A stretch of 64,000 nt of DNA from Mesorhizobium loti (lineage in GTDB: Bacteria; Pseudomonadota; Alphaproteobacteria; Rhizobiales; Rhizobiaceae): NCBI RefSeq assembly GCF_003148495.1, contig NZ_QGGH01000003.1:310001-374000 (forward strand), given 5' to 3'. Each line of letters opens with the position of its first letter. The first letter of the stretch is position 1. The notes below the pieces were generated by a model. The model worked only from the letters and a program-made list of their open reading frames with translations. It was not told the origin of the DNA and searched no databases. Both the position numbers and the translations under genes were made by a program. Shown one piece after another: positions 54,289-64,000 of the stretch.

Positions 54289-55470
54289 TCACGACCGGAT
54301 GGAGGCAGGCTCGCCGAGCGTGTCGGTGCGATCGAGACGCAGCGCCAGTCCCGCCACGGCGAGTGCGGCGAGCGGCAGCAGGGCGGCGACCCAGGTGAGG
54401 GACCCCAGACCAAGCCCATGGGCAATCACCGCGCCACCAAGCCAGGCGCCTGCCGCATTGCCGAGATTGAAGGCGGCGATGTTGAAGGATGAGGCGAGGC
54501 TCTGACCGGCACCTTGCGCCTTGTCCAATACCCACATCTGCAGCGGCGCCACGGTGGCGAAGGCAGCAGCGCCGAGCAGTCCGACATAGATGACGGCCAT
54601 CACCTGGCTGTGGATGGCGAAGGTCATGGTTGCGAGCACCAGGGCCAGCACCACGAGACTGCCCAGCACGGCCGGCACCAGCCAGCGGTCGGCGACCTTG
54701 CCGCCAAGCAAATTGCCGGCGATGAGACCGCCGCCGAAGACGAGCAGAATCGGCGATACGGCCGCTTCCTTGAAGCCGCTGATCTCGGTCAGCAACGGCG
54801 CGATATAAGTGAAGACGGCGAAGACTCCAGCATAGCCGAGCACGGTGGTGGCAAGACCGAGCAGGACGGGCGTGCGGCGCAAAACGGCGAGATCGGCGCG
54901 CAGGTCGCTCTTTTCGGGCGCCGTCTGGCTGCGTGGCACCAGAGCCAGGATGACGGCGAAGGCCGCGAGGCCGACCAATGTCACCGCCCAAAAGGTCGCC
55001 CGCCAGCCAAAAGCCTGGCCGAGCCAGGTGCCGAAGGGCACGCCGAGGATGTTGGCGATGGTCAGCCCGGTGAACATCAGTGCGATCGCCGAGGCCTTCT
55101 TGTTGGGCGCCACCAGCCCTGTGGCGACGACAGAGCCGACGCCGAAGAAGGTGCCGTGGGCAAAGGCAGTGATGATGCGCGCGCCCATCAGCGTCCAGTA
55201 GTCGGGTGCCAGCGCACAGGCGAGATTGCCAAGCGTGAAGATCGCCATCAGCGCCAGGAGCACGGTCTTTCGTGGCCAGTTGCCGGTGGCGATGGTCAGC
55301 AGGGGCGCGCCGATGACGACGCCAAGCGCATAACCAGAAATGAGTTGGCCGGCGGCCGAGATCGAAACGCCGAGATCCTTGCTGACATCGAGCAGCAGAC
55401 CCATGATGACGAATTCGGTGACGCCAATGCCGAAGGCACCGGCGGCGAGGGCGTAGAGAGCAAGAGGCAT
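54289..55470 (-). CDS. DHA1-type MFS efflux transporter
   Basis: A 393-residue transporter with about twelve helices. LYALAAGAFGIGVTEFVIMGLLLDVSKDLG is the start typical of the AraJ/drug-sugar efflux branch. It is divergent from a LysR regulator and upstream of an AKR gene. The substrate is unknown; regulation by the LysR protein is inferred from position. Confidence 0.92.
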   Translation of the reverse strand: MPLALYALAAGAFGIGVTEFVIMGLLLDVSKDLGVSISAAGQLISGYALGVVIGAPLLTIATGNWPRKTVLLALMAIFTLGNLACALAPDYWTLMGARIITAFAHGTFFGVGSVVATGLVAPNKKASAIALMFTGLTIANILGVPFGTWLGQAFGWRATFWAVTLVGLAAFAVILALVPRSQTAPEKSDLRADLAVLRRTPVLLGLATTVLGYAGVFAVFTYIAPLLTEISGFKEAAVSPILLVFGGGLIAGNLLGGKVADRWLVPAVLGSLVVLALVLATMTFAIHSQVMAVIYVGLLGAAAFATVAPLQMWVLDKAQGAGQSLASSFNIAAFNLGNAAGAWLGGAVIAHGLGLGSLTWVAALLPLAALAVAGLALRLDRTDTLGEPASIRS

Positions 55471-55571
55471 GGCTGTTTCCACTTCGATGACGAAGAGCGC
55501 CGTCCCGCGCCCCGACCCGAAAGATCGTGTTGCCCTGCATTGTGAACCAGACTTGCCTTGGGCACATTTTC

Positions 55572-55588
55572 TGTGAAATAGATTCACA
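55572..55588. promoter_or_regulatory. Perfect dyad before the LysR start, probable operator
   Basis: TGTGAA-ATAGA-TTCACA is a perfect 6-5-6 dyad one base before the lysR ATG, matching the T-N11-A shape of LysR sites. It may serve autoregulation and control of the divergent MFS gene. Confidence 0.6.
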
Positions 55589-55589
55589 A

Positions 55590-56498
55590 ATGGCCAGGTC
55601 CGACATCAATCGCTCCGGCGAGATCGAAGTGTTCGTGCGGGTCGTCGAGGAAGGCAGTTTTTCCTCCGCGGCACGCGCGTTGCGCATGACGCCGTCGGCG
55701 GTGAGCAAGCTGATCGCGCGGCTGGAGGCCAGGCTTGGCGCGCGGCTGGTCAGCCGTTCGACGCGAAAACTACAACTGACGCCGGAAGGCACGGCGTTCT
55801 ACGACAGCGGCCTGCGCATCCTCGCCGACATGGCGGCGGCCGAGCAGGAGGCAGCGGCGGGTGCGGCGCCACGCGGACGGCTGCGCGTCAACACCTACGT
55901 GCCCTTCGGGGTGCACCGGCTGATCCCGCTTCTGCCGCGCTTCCTCGAACGCTACCCCGAGATTTCAGTTGATCTGGTGCTGACCGACAGCGTCATCGAC
56001 CTGATGGCGGAACGCGCCGACGTCGCCATCCGTGCAGGGCCGCTCAGCGAATCGCGGCTGGTGGCGCGCAAGCTCGGGCAAAGCCCGGTGGTGGTCGTTG
56101 CGGCACCTTCTTACCTCGAGACGCATGGCATGCCGCTGACGCCAGCCGATCTCGACAGACACAACCGGATGGGCTTCGGTTTTGTGCGGCATGTCGATGG
56201 CTGGCCGTTCCTTGACGCGGAGGGCCGCGCCATCATGGTTCCGATCACCGGCAACACTCTGGTCAGCGATGGCGAGGCGATGCGGCTGATGGCGCTGGCG
56301 GGCGCGGGCATCGCCCGGCTGGCCCGTTGGCATGTTGCGTCCGATATCGCCGCCGGCCGGCTGGTGTCGCTGCTGGAGGCATTCAATCCCGGCGACGAGG
56401 AGCCCACCCACGCCGTCTATGTCGGCCAGGGCCGGCATCTGCCGGCGCGAGTGCGCGCCTTTCTCGATTTTCTGGGGGAGAGCGTCCGGCTGACCTGA
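55590..56498 (+). CDS. LysR family transcriptional regulator
   Basis: A 302-residue regulator. The N-terminal winged helix (VEEGSFSSAARALRMTPSAVSKLIARLEARLGARL) and the periplasmic-binding-like effector domain are complete. The ATG at 55590 abuts the operator dyad. It is divergent from the MFS gene and convergent with an AKR gene. Confidence 0.93.
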   Translation: MARSDINRSGEIEVFVRVVEEGSFSSAARALRMTPSAVSKLIARLEARLGARLVSRSTRKLQLTPEGTAFYDSGLRILADMAAAEQEAAAGAAPRGRLRVNTYVPFGVHRLIPLLPRFLERYPEISVDLVLTDSVIDLMAERADVAIRAGPLSESRLVARKLGQSPVVVVAAPSYLETHGMPLTPADLDRHNRMGFGFVRHVDGWPFLDAEGRAIMVPITGNTLVSDGEAMRLMALAGAGIARLARWHVASDIAAGRLVSLLEAFNPGDEEPTHAVYVGQGRHLPARVRAFLDFLGESVRLT

Positions 56499-56533
56499 CA
56501 TCTCGGGAGCCACGGGCTCCCGAGATGTCAGGT
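56493..56533. terminator. 19-bp perfect inverted repeat between convergent genes
   Basis: Arms 56493-56511 and 56515-56533 are perfect complements around an ACG loop. The lysR stop lies inside the left arm. Acts both ways, but lacks a U-tract on either strand. Confidence 0.6.
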
Positions 56534-56541
56534 GGGCTGCG

Positions 56542-57591
56542 CTATGCTTTCGGCGTGAACGGCGCCGGGCGCCGGCCCGCTGCCTGACGCTCCAGCATCC
56601 AGCCGGGATATTCGGACGGCAGGGCGCTGACCTCGTCGAGGCGAACCAGATCGTCGGTGTCGAGCTTCAGTTGGGTCGCGGCAAGGTTCTGCTCCAGCTG
56701 CTCCATGCGGCTGGCGCCGATGATGACGCTCATCACGAAGGGCTTGGCCAGGACATAGCCGAGCGCCACCGTGGCGACGCTCACATCATGCTTTTTGGCG
56801 ATTTCGCGCATGACGGCAACAGCCGCCCAGGCGCGATCCTCATTGACCGGCGGGAAGTTGAAGCTGCCGCGGCGACCTTCGCCATTGCCCGGTGCGCCAG
56901 GGCCGTATTTGCCGGACAGCAGGCCGCCGGCCATCGGCGACCACACCATCAGGCCGAGCTTCTCCTCGTTGAGCAGAGGCACAATCTCGCGCTCGAGGTC
57001 GCGGCCGGCGATGGAATAATAGGACTGGACAGTCTCGAAACGGGCAAAGCCCTTGCGCTCGGCAATGCCGAGCGCCTTGGCGATGCGCCATGCCGCCCAG
57101 TTGGAAACACCGACATAGCGGACCTTGCCGCCGGCAACCAGATCGTCCAGTGCGCGCAGCGTTTCGTCGATCGGCGTTACGGTGTCGGTGCCGTGCAACT
57201 GGTAGAGATCGATATGGTCGAGCTGCAGCCGTTCAAGGCTGGCATCGACCGAGTCCATGATGTGGCCGCGTGACGAGCCGCGCTGGTTGGGGCCCTCGCC
57301 CATGGCGCCATGCGCCTTGGTGGCGATGACCACATTCTGCCTGTTGACCTTGAGATCCCTGAGCGACTGGCCGAGCAGCCGTTCGGATTCGCCGAAGGAG
57401 TAGACGTCGGCCGTATCGAAGAAATTGACGCCCGCGGCGAGCGAATGGGCGACGATCTCGTTGACGCCCTTCTGGTCGAGGCTGGCGATCAGGCCCCATT
57501 GGGCATTCTGGCCGGCGGCGCCGAAGGTCATGGTGCCGAGGCATAGTTCGGAGACGAACATCCCCGTATTTCCAAGCTGGTTGTAACGCAT
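56542..57591 (-). CDS. Aldo/keto reductase, second copy type
   Basis: A 349-residue oxidoreductase. MRYNQLGNTGMFVSELCLGTMTFGA, FDTADVYSFGESERLLGQSL, LYQLHGTDTVTP and SVIIGASRMEQLEQNL fit the AKR family, tas/YajO-like branch. It differs clearly from the AKR at 53197, so it is a separate lineage, not a recent duplicate. The ATG at 57591 gives the normal family start. Confidence 0.92.
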   Translation of the reverse strand: MRYNQLGNTGMFVSELCLGTMTFGAAGQNAQWGLIASLDQKGVNEIVAHSLAAGVNFFDTADVYSFGESERLLGQSLRDLKVNRQNVVIATKAHGAMGEGPNQRGSSRGHIMDSVDASLERLQLDHIDLYQLHGTDTVTPIDETLRALDDLVAGGKVRYVGVSNWAAWRIAKALGIAERKGFARFETVQSYYSIAGRDLEREIVPLLNEEKLGLMVWSPMAGGLLSGKYGPGAPGNGEGRRGSFNFPPVNEDRAWAAVAVMREIAKKHDVSVATVALGYVLAKPFVMSVIIGASRMEQLEQNLAATQLKLDTDDLVRLDEVSALPSEYPGWMLERQAAGRRPAPFTPKA

Positions 57592-57701
57592 GGTGGAGGC
57601 TCCAGAGAGTTTGTGATGGCACAAAGCAAATAGGAACGGTACGTTTCGTTTCCAGTCTTGGAGCAACGAACCCGCCGAGTTGGCCTAAAGGCCGTTGCCT
57701 C

Positions 57702-58364
57702 TCAGCGGCTGCCGAAGATCGCCGACCCAACCCGGACGCTGGTGGCGCCGAAGGCGATCGCCGTCTCGTAGTCGCCGGACATGCCCATCGACAGTCTGGC
57801 GACGCCGGCCTCATGCCCAAGCTTTTCCAGCAAGGCGAAATGGGGCCCGGGGTTCTCGTCGGCCGGCGGGATGCACATCAGGCCTTCGATGGCGAGGCCA
57901 TGCACATCGCGGCAGCGGGCGACGAAAGCCACCGCCTCGCGTGGCTCGATGCCGGCTTTCTGCGGTTCGGAGCCGGTGTTGACCTGGACGTAGAGTCTTG
58001 GTGCCCGCCCCTGCCTGGCGATCTCCTTGGCGAGTTCGGCCGCGATCTTCTCGCGATCGACCGTTTCGATGACGTCGAACAGCGCCACCGCCTCTTTCGC
58101 CTTGTTGGATTGCAGCGGGCCGATCAGATGCAGTTCGATGTCGGGAAATGCGTCCTTCAGATCAGGCCATTTGCCTTGCGCTTCCTGCACGCGATTCTCG
58201 CCGAAGACGCGCTGGCCTGCCTCGATGACCAGGCTGATATCGGCGGCGTCAAAGGTCTTGGAAACCGCAACCAGCGTCACCGCGCCGGCATCCCGCCCGG
58301 CCTCCTGCTCCGCTGCGGCGATCTTCGCCTTGACCGCGAAAAACTGCTGAACGACGTCGCCCAT
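57702..58364 (-). CDS. YggS-type PLP homeostasis protein
   Basis: A 220-residue PLP-binding protein. The lysine of LVAVSKTF (Lys36) binds PLP, followed by GENRVQEAQGK, HLIGPLQSNKAK and LSMGMSGDYETAIAFGATSVRVGSAIFG. It buffers PLP in other bacteria. The ATG at 58364 has AGGA seven bases upstream; the TTG two codons earlier is less likely. Divergent from leuS. Confidence 0.95.
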   Translation of the reverse strand: MGDVVQQFFAVKAKIAAAEQEAGRDAGAVTLVAVSKTFDAADISLVIEAGQRVFGENRVQEAQGKWPDLKDAFPDIELHLIGPLQSNKAKEAVALFDVIETVDREKIAAELAKEIARQGRAPRLYVQVNTGSEPQKAGIEPREAVAFVARCRDVHGLAIEGLMCIPPADENPGPHFALLEKLGHEAGVARLSMGMSGDYETAIAFGATSVRVGSAIFGSR

Positions 58365-58519
58365 ATGCAAATCCTGCTGTTTTGACCGGCGTTTTTATCA
58401 GACGCGATACCCATATGGTTGACGGGTTTGCCAAACCATGGTGAACACCCGGACCACATTCCCTGAACTGCCGAGCCGTCGCCCGCAGTTCGCGCATGCT
58501 TTTAAGTGAAAAACGCCCC

Positions 58520-61144
58520 ATGGCAACCGAACGATACAATCCGCGCGCGTCAGAGCCCAAATGGCAGAAGGCCTGGGACGCCAAGAAGCTGTTCGAAGCG
58601 CACAATGACGATCCGCGCCCGAAATACTACGTGCTGGAGATGTTCCCCTATCCGTCGGGGCGCATCCATATCGGCCACACCCGCAACTACACGATGGGCG
58701 ACGTGGTGGCGCGCTACAAGCGGGCCAAGGGTTTCAACGTGCTGCACCCGATGGGCTGGGACGCATTCGGCATGCCGGCCGAAAACGCGGCGATGCAGAA
58801 CAAGGTCCACCCCAAGGAATGGACCTACCAGAATATCGCCACCATGCGCGAGCAGCTCAAGGTCATGGGCCTGTCGCTGGACTGGGCGCGCGAATTCGCC
58901 ACCTGCGACGTCGATTATTATCACCGCCAGCAGATGCTGTTCCTCGATTTCGTCGAGAAGGGGCTGGTGACGCGCAAATCCTCCAAGGTCAACTGGGACC
59001 CGGAGGACATGACCGTGCTCGCCAACGAGCAGGTCATCGATGGGCGCGGCTGGCGCTCGGGCGCGCTGGTCGAACAGCGCGAACTGACGCAATGGTTCTT
59101 CAAGATCACCGACTTTGCGCAGGATCTGCTGGATTCGCTCGACGGCCTCGACGAATGGCCGGAAAAAGTGAAGCTGATGCAGCAGAACTGGATCGGTCGC
59201 TCGGAAGGCCTGCTGATCCGTTGGCCTCTGGCCACCGCCTCCGGCGGCGAGCATGAGCTGGAAGTCTATACGACAAGGCCTGACACCATTTTCGGCGCTT
59301 CCTTCATGGCTGTCGCCGCCGATCACCCGTTGGCCAAAAAAGCCGCCGAGAGCAATCCGGCGCTGGCTAAGTTCATTGAGGAAGTCCGCCATATGGGCAC
59401 CTCGGTGGCGGCGCTGGAGACGGCTGAGAAGAAGGGCTTTGACACCGGTATCCGCGTCGTCCATCCGTTTGACGACAGCTGGACGCTGCCTGTCTATGTC
59501 GCCAACTTCGTGCTGATGGAATACGGCACCGGCGCCATCTTCGGCTGCCCGTCGGGCGACCAGCGCGACCTCGACTTCGCCAACAAATACGGCCTGCCGG
59601 TGATTCCAGTGGTGATGCCGGAGGGCGAGAATCCGGCGAGCTTCCAGATCATCGATGAAGCCTATGTCGACGACGGCGTGATGATCAATTCGCGCTTTCT
59701 CGACGGCATGAAGCCGGATCAGGCTTTCGACGAGGTGGCGAAACTGCTGGAGCAGAAGACCATCGGCAACCGGCCGATGGCCGAGCGCAAGGTGAATTTC
59801 CGCCTGCGCGACTGGGGCATTTCGCGCCAGCGCTACTGGGGCTGCCCGATCCCGATGATCCATTGCGAGGATTGCGGCGTGGTGTCGGTGCCGAAGGCCG
59901 ACCTGCCGGTCAAGCTGCCCGACGATGTCGATTTCGACCGGCCGGGCAATCCGCTCGACCGGCATCCGACATGGCGGCATGTGAAGTGCCCGCAATGCGG
60001 CAGGGATGCACGGCGCGAAACCGACACGATGGACACGTTCGTCGATTCGTCCTGGTACTTTGCCCGTTTCACGGCACCGTGGGCGCATGAACCGACCGAT
60101 CCCAAGGCGGCGAATGAATGGCTGCCGGTCGACCAGTATATTGGCGGCATCGAGCATGCGATCCTGCACCTGCTCTATTCGCGCTTCTTCACCCGCGCCA
60201 TGCGTGAGACCGGCCATGTCGATCTGGCCGAGCCGTTCAAGGGCCTGTTTACGCAAGGCATGGTGGTGCACGAAACCTATCGCGTCGGCTCGGCGTCGAA
60301 TGGCCGCTGGCTGGCGCCCGCCGAGGTGCGGCTGGAGGATGTCGACGGCAAGCGCAGCGCCATCGACATCGCCACCGGCGAGGCCGTCACCATCGGCCCG
60401 CTGGAAAAGATGTCGAAGTCGAAGAAGAACACGGTGAGCCCGGAAGACATCACCGACGGCTACGGCGCGGACACGGCGCGCTGGTTCATGCTGTCGGATT
60501 CGCCGCCCGAGCGCGATGTCGAATGGACCGACGATGGCGCCGCCGGCGCGCATCGCTTCATCCAGCGCATCTGGCGCCTGGTGTCGACGGCGGCCGAGAC
60601 GTTGGCCGGCGTCAAGCCCGCGGTGGCCGGCAGCGGCGAGGCCGCGGTGGTTTCCAAGGCCGCGCACAAGATCCTGAAGGCGGTCGGTGAGGATATCGAG
60701 AAGCTCGCTTTCAACCGCGCCATCGCCCGCATGTACGAACTGGCCAACGCGCTGACCACGCCGCTTAATGAAGTGGCCGAAGGCAAGGCCGATGCAGCGC
60801 TGAAAGGTGCCTGCCGGCAGGCGGTGGAGATTCTCGTGCATCTGATCGCGCCGGTCATGCCGCATCTGGCCGAGGAGTGCTGGGAAACGCTCGGCGGCGC
60901 CGATCTGGTCGCCGAACGGCCGTGGCCGGTCTTCGATCCGGCGCTGGTCGTCGACAACGAAGTCACCTATCCGGTACAGGTCAACGGCAAGAAGCGGGGG
61001 GATTTGACAATTGCCCGCGACGCGGACCAAGGTGCGGTCGAAAAAGCGGTATTGGCTCTCGACTTCGTGCAGAAAGCACTCGAAGGTAAGGCTCCGCGCA
61101 AGGTGATCATCGTGCCGCAGAGGATCGTCAATGTCGTTGCCTGA
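58520..61144 (+). CDS. leuS: Leucyl-tRNA synthetase
   Basis: An 874-residue class I synthetase. HIGH is at 50-53 and KMSKS at 630-634; the editing domain lies between, with the zinc-type CEDCG and CPQCG pairs. The ATG at 58520 gives standard length. Its last 14 bases overlap lptE. The 893-codon antisense open frame is an artefact. Confidence 0.97.
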   Translation: MATERYNPRASEPKWQKAWDAKKLFEAHNDDPRPKYYVLEMFPYPSGRIHIGHTRNYTMGDVVARYKRAKGFNVLHPMGWDAFGMPAENAAMQNKVHPKEWTYQNIATMREQLKVMGLSLDWAREFATCDVDYYHRQQMLFLDFVEKGLVTRKSSKVNWDPEDMTVLANEQVIDGRGWRSGALVEQRELTQWFFKITDFAQDLLDSLDGLDEWPEKVKLMQQNWIGRSEGLLIRWPLATASGGEHELEVYTTRPDTIFGASFMAVAADHPLAKKAAESNPALAKFIEEVRHMGTSVAALETAEKKGFDTGIRVVHPFDDSWTLPVYVANFVLMEYGTGAIFGCPSGDQRDLDFANKYGLPVIPVVMPEGENPASFQIIDEAYVDDGVMINSRFLDGMKPDQAFDEVAKLLEQKTIGNRPMAERKVNFRLRDWGISRQRYWGCPIPMIHCEDCGVVSVPKADLPVKLPDDVDFDRPGNPLDRHPTWRHVKCPQCGRDARRETDTMDTFVDSSWYFARFTAPWAHEPTDPKAANEWLPVDQYIGGIEHAILHLLYSRFFTRAMRETGHVDLAEPFKGLFTQGMVVHETYRVGSASNGRWLAPAEVRLEDVDGKRSAIDIATGEAVTIGPLEKMSKSKKNTVSPEDITDGYGADTARWFMLSDSPPERDVEWTDDGAAGAHRFIQRIWRLVSTAAETLAGVKPAVAGSGEAAVVSKAAHKILKAVGEDIEKLAFNRAIARMYELANALTTPLNEVAEGKADAALKGACRQAVEILVHLIAPVMPHLAEECWETLGGADLVAERPWPVFDPALVVDNEVTYPVQVNGKKRGDLTIARDADQGAVEKAVLALDFVQKALEGKAPRKVIIVPQRIVNVVA

Positions 61145-61712
61145 GCCGGAAAAGACAGAGCTGAGCCGTTTGCTGCGCCGCATCGCGCTTGCCGGCCTGG
61201 TCGGCTCGCTTGCGCTTGTCTCGGCCTGCACGGTGCGGCCGCTCTATTCGAGTGCGCCGCTGTCGGGGTCGCAGGCCAGCGCCAGTGCCGAACTGGCGTC
61301 GATCGCCATCAAGCCGGTCGGCTCGCGTTCCGGCCAACAGGTGCGCAACAATTTGATTTTCGGGTTTGGACGGGGCGCCGGCGAGCCGGCCTCGCCGGCC
61401 TATTCGCTCACTCTCGGCGTGAGCGAAGCCGTCGAGTCCGCGGCACTCGTGCAGGTCGGAACCGACCAGGACGAGCCAACCGCCGGTTCCGTGACGCTGA
61501 CCGGCACCTATACGCTGGCCGACGTGAAGACCGGTGCGGTGATCGCGTCCGGCAAGCGTTCGATCACCTCGTCCTTCGACAGGCCGCGACAGGAGTTCGC
61601 GGCATACCGGGCGCAGATCGACGCCGAGAATCGCGCCGCGCGCGAGCTTGCGGAAGCGCTGCAACTGTCCATTGCCCAGGATCTGGTCAGGCACAGCAAG
61701 ACGGCTGGCTAG
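61131..61712 (+). CDS. lptE: LPS-assembly lipoprotein LptE
   Basis: A 193-residue outer-membrane lipoprotein. The lipobox is LVSAC with Cys33, and TVRPLYSS follows, as in alphaproteobacterial LptE. It supports LptD in lipopolysaccharide export. It overlaps leuS by 14 bases, so it is co-transcribed. The usual next gene, holA, is absent here. Confidence 0.88.
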   Translation: MSLPEPEKTELSRLLRRIALAGLVGSLALVSACTVRPLYSSAPLSGSQASASAELASIAIKPVGSRSGQQVRNNLIFGFGRGAGEPASPAYSLTLGVSEAVESAALVQVGTDQDEPTAGSVTLTGTYTLADVKTGAVIASGKRSITSSFDRPRQEFAAYRAQIDAENRAARELAEALQLSIAQDLVRHSKTAG

Positions 61713-62008
61713 CGCTGCTCATCGGTCTAGCGCCCCAAGCATGACGGGATGATCGTGAGATCACGATCAGGTTCCGAATTGAGATCGTCCGGCATCGCCG
61801 CAAAGATACGCCATCAGACTCCTCCATGGCACAGCGAGCAGATCGCGCCACCGGCGTGTGCGCAGTGAGACGACGATCGTGCCGCGTCGCTCGCAGAGGG
61901 TGTCACGACGATTTTGCTGCCCAAGGATGGTTGGCGATCCGTCCGGGAAGCAACTGTTAACCACTCGCTCCCTATTGCTCGGCAGACATTTCAGAGTGAG
62001 TCTTGAGA
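61713..62008. other. Intergenic region between lptE and the ftsK-type gene
   Basis: About 296 bases with no convincing gene. A perfect dyad GATCGTGA-GA-TCACGATC (61751-61768) lies 38 bases after lptE and could end its transcript. The rest probably holds the promoter of the ftsK-type gene. Confidence 0.45.
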
Positions 62009-64000
62009 ATGGAAGCCAGGCGTTTTTCACGGGTCAATTTGTTGAAGGCAGCATCGCCCGATGATCCCGAGGGGAAGCGTTTCGACGGCATCAACGACAA
62101 GGGCGGTCAGCGAATTTCTTCAGCAGCGACAGGCGCTCTTGATCGTCCGGCGCACAAGGGACTGGACGGCCGGCAGCCCGGTACACACGAGGCTGGTTAT
62201 TCCGCGCCGGTTGTCGATCTCGGCGGCAACAAGCGGCTCTATATGGAGCCCAGGGGTAGCTCGGAGGCGAGCAACGCGCCCTCGAAAGTCGGCGATATCG
62301 AAAGCCCTGCCTGGCAAGAATACTTCTTCCTCGCACCCAACGTGCGTTTCACCCGCACGCCCGACTATGAGGCCAAGAAGCATCGTCCGCAGGACGAGCG
62401 TGTTGTCGAGCAAGGTGATGCGGACGCGCTCCCGACGCAGCAAGCCGTCGCGCAACCCATGGTCGACGAGGCGTCCGCCGCGCCCTCGCTCTTGGCATTG
62501 CCGGCATCGGTGAAAAGCCCCGCCTCCCAGCCTCTGGCCGGCCGCGGAGCCGCCACGCAAAGGCTGTCACCGCCGGCTGCGGCTTTCGTTCCCTCGGGGG
62601 GTGCCAGAGAGAAGGTGCCAGTCGTTACGCCGGCGCCGCCGAGGACGGCCACAACGGGACGAGCAACCGCGCGCACGGTTGCCGCTGCGGGCGCCCAGAT
62701 CAGACCGGCTGCTCCCGAAAAGCTGCGCTGGCTCTATCTTTCGGATCACGCCTTCTTCGAGGCTATGGCGCCCTATCTGGTCGATGTTTCGTCCCAGGCC
62801 CGCCAGGCCAACCCGCCTGCATCGGTCACCGCAGTGCCTGTCGCCGCTGCGCGGGCCGACATCCGTCCGCCGACAGCGACCGATGCCACCTCGCTGTTTC
62901 GTGTGATCGAATGTCTTCCGAGCCAGGCCTCGAAACCGTTGCCGGACGTTTTGCCGGCTAACTCGAACGAGGCTCTCGCTCAGCCCGAAGTGCCAGCGAG
63001 CAACGCGTCACTGCAGGCCCAGCCCGCTGCAATCCCCGCTGCGGCGCGCGATGCCGTTCCCGTGCCGGCCCTCGCAAGTGTAGACGCCACTGTCAGGATT
63101 ACGGCCGCGCGCCCTTCCTCGCGCCTGCCTCGGACCGGCAAAATTGTGCCATCAACGTCGGGCGATCCCTATGAGCTTCCCCCGGAAGATCTGTTGCAGC
63201 AGCCCCCGGAGGGACAAGGCTTCTACATGTCGCAGGAGCGGCTTGAGCAGAACGCCGATCTGTTGGAGAGCGTGCTCGAAGATTTCGGCGTGCGCGGCGA
63301 GATCATTCATGTTCGTCCCGGCCCGGTCGTCACGCTCTATGAGTTCGAGCCGGCGCCGGGCGTCAAATCTTCCCGTGTCATCGGGCTTGCCGATGATATC
63401 GCCCGCTCCATGTCTGCTGTTTCGGCGCGCGTCGCCGTCGTGCCTGGCCGCAATGTCATCGGCATAGAGCTTCCCAACGAGACGCGAGAAACCGTCTATT
63501 TCCGCGAGCTGATCGAATCGGAGGGTTTTCGCAAGACCAGCTGTAAGCTGGCGCTTTGCTTGGGCAAGACGATCGGGGGTGAGCCGGTCATCGCCGAGCT
63601 GGCGAAGATGCCGCATTTGCTCGTGGCCGGCACCACCGGCTCCGGCAAGTCGGTTGCCATCAACACCATGATCCTGTCGTTGCTCTACCGGCTGAAGCCG
63701 GAAGAATGCCGGCTGATCATGGTCGATCCCAAGATGCTTGAACTCTCCGTCTATGACGGCATCCCGCATCTTCTGACGCCCGTCGTCACGGATCCCAAGA
63801 AAGCCGTCACCGCGCTCAAATGGGCGGTGCGCGAAATGGAGGACCGGTATCGCAAGATGGCGCGGCTCGGTGTGCGCAACATCGACGGCTACAACGAGCG
63901 CGCCGCTACTGCCCGCGACAAGGGCGAGACGGTTGTCATGACGGTGCAGACCGGCTTCGAAAAGGGCACCGGCGAGCCGCTTTTCGAACAGCAGGAAATC
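62009..64000 (+). CDS. FtsK/SpoIIIE-type DNA translocase, 3' end outside window
   Basis: At least 664 residues; no stop before the window ends. ATG 62009 follows an in-frame stop at 61997. The first 385 residues are soluble and rich in Ala, Pro and Ser, with no membrane helices, whereas classical FtsK has four. From [22 protein letters not shown] on, the alpha and beta motor domains start, with Walker A GTTGSGKS at 541-548 and the Walker B-like [12 protein letters not shown]. It should be an ATP-driven DNA pump, probably the second, cytosolic paralogue known in rhizobia. Confidence 0.85.
   Translation, partial: MEARRFSRVNLLKAASPDDPEGKRFDGINDKGGQRISSAATGALDRPAHKGLDGRQPGTHEAGYSAPVVDLGGNKRLYMEPRGSSEASNAPSKVGDIESPAWQEYFFLAPNVRFTRTPDYEAKKHRPQDERVVEQGDADALPTQQAVAQPMVDEASAAPSLLALPASVKSPASQPLAGRGAATQRLSPPAAAFVPSGGAREKVPVVTPAPPRTATTGRATARTVAAAGAQIRPAAPEKLRWLYLSDHAFFEAMAPYLVDVSSQARQANPPASVTAVPVAAARADIRPPTATDATSLFRVIECLPSQASKPLPDVLPANSNEALAQPEVPASNASLQAQPAAIPAAARDAVPVPALASVDATVRITAARPSSRLPRTGKIVPSTSGDPYELPPEDLLQQPPEGQGFYMSQERLEQNADLLESVLEDFGVRGEIIHVRPGPVVTLYEFEPAPGVKSSRVIGLADDIARSMSAVSARVAVVPGRNVIGIELPNETRETVYFRELIESEGFRKTSCKLALCLGKTIGGEPVIAELAKMPHLLVAGTTGSGKSVAINTMILSLLYRLKPEECRLIMVDPKMLELSVYDGIPHLLTPVVTDPKKAVTALKWAVREMEDRYRKMARLGVRNIDGYNERAATARDKGETVVMTVQTGFEKGTGEPLFEQQEI

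Noticed and set aside
58550..61231. Open frame of 893 codons antisense to leuS
   Set aside because: The plus strand carries HIGH and KMSKS motifs of leucyl-tRNA synthetase; the antisense frame has no recognisable domain.

Overview
The window reads as chromosomal DNA of a Rhizobiales alphaproteobacterium, most likely Mesorhizobium. The evidence is the high GC content, the 1604-residue NAD-glutamate dehydrogenase, the run htpX-rsmB-heparinase-like-purH, the leuS-lptE pair, the DUF1674 (Sdh assembly factor 4-like) gene, the tRNA-Ala(CGC), and several nested-palindrome intergenic elements of the kind that litter Mesorhizobium chromosomes. No transposase, integrase, CRISPR array, nod box or rRNA operon was seen.

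Region 1-3.2 kb is the most unusual part. On the minus strand an XRE-type regulator (2861-2112) is followed by an AT-rich gap, a 31-33 residue peptide gene with a strong ribosome-binding site (1853-1752), a hairpin, a SagB/ThcOx-type flavin oxidoreductase (1700-621), two small unknown genes (562-308, 303-25) and the first codons of another gene overlapping by ATGA (28-1). This looks like a minimal, apparently uncharacterised peptide-maturation (RiPP-like) operon. Its left end lies outside the window.

Region 3.2-11.7 kb holds tRNA-Ala, yggT-DUF167, and a divergent carbohydrate-type ABC transport locus. On the minus strand are an SDR dehydrogenase, the ABC ATPase and an RpiR regulator; on the plus strand are the binding protein, two permeases and an M81/MlrC-type metallohydrolase. 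Region 11.7-24 kb carries an M3 oligopeptidase, carbonic anhydrase with an NTF2-like secreted protein, a pdxY-DUF429 operon, lemA followed by three TPM-domain genes (two of them near-identical tandem copies), GNAT, ppa and a TetR-MFS divergent pair with two visible operators.

Region 24-46 kb is mainly housekeeping: phoD, typA, a DUF1062 protein, LysE exporter, YCII-like and AhpD-like proteins, NAD-glutamate dehydrogenase, an MFS protein, purH, a heparinase-like protein, rsmB, htpX, DUF1674, a HAD phosphatase and a transglutaminase-like protein. Region 46-64 kb carries a Tad-like von Willebrand protein, a 23-codon ORF behind a ribosome-binding site complementary to the whole 16S 3' tail, cfa, MOSC-acs, usg, doxX, an AKR-MFS-LysR-AKR module, the PLP-homeostasis protein, leuS-lptE, and a 3'-truncated FtsK-type translocase with a long soluble N-terminus in place of membrane segments.

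Starts were chosen from ribosome-binding sites, gene overlaps and family length. Function calls rest on motifs read by eye; no database search was run.
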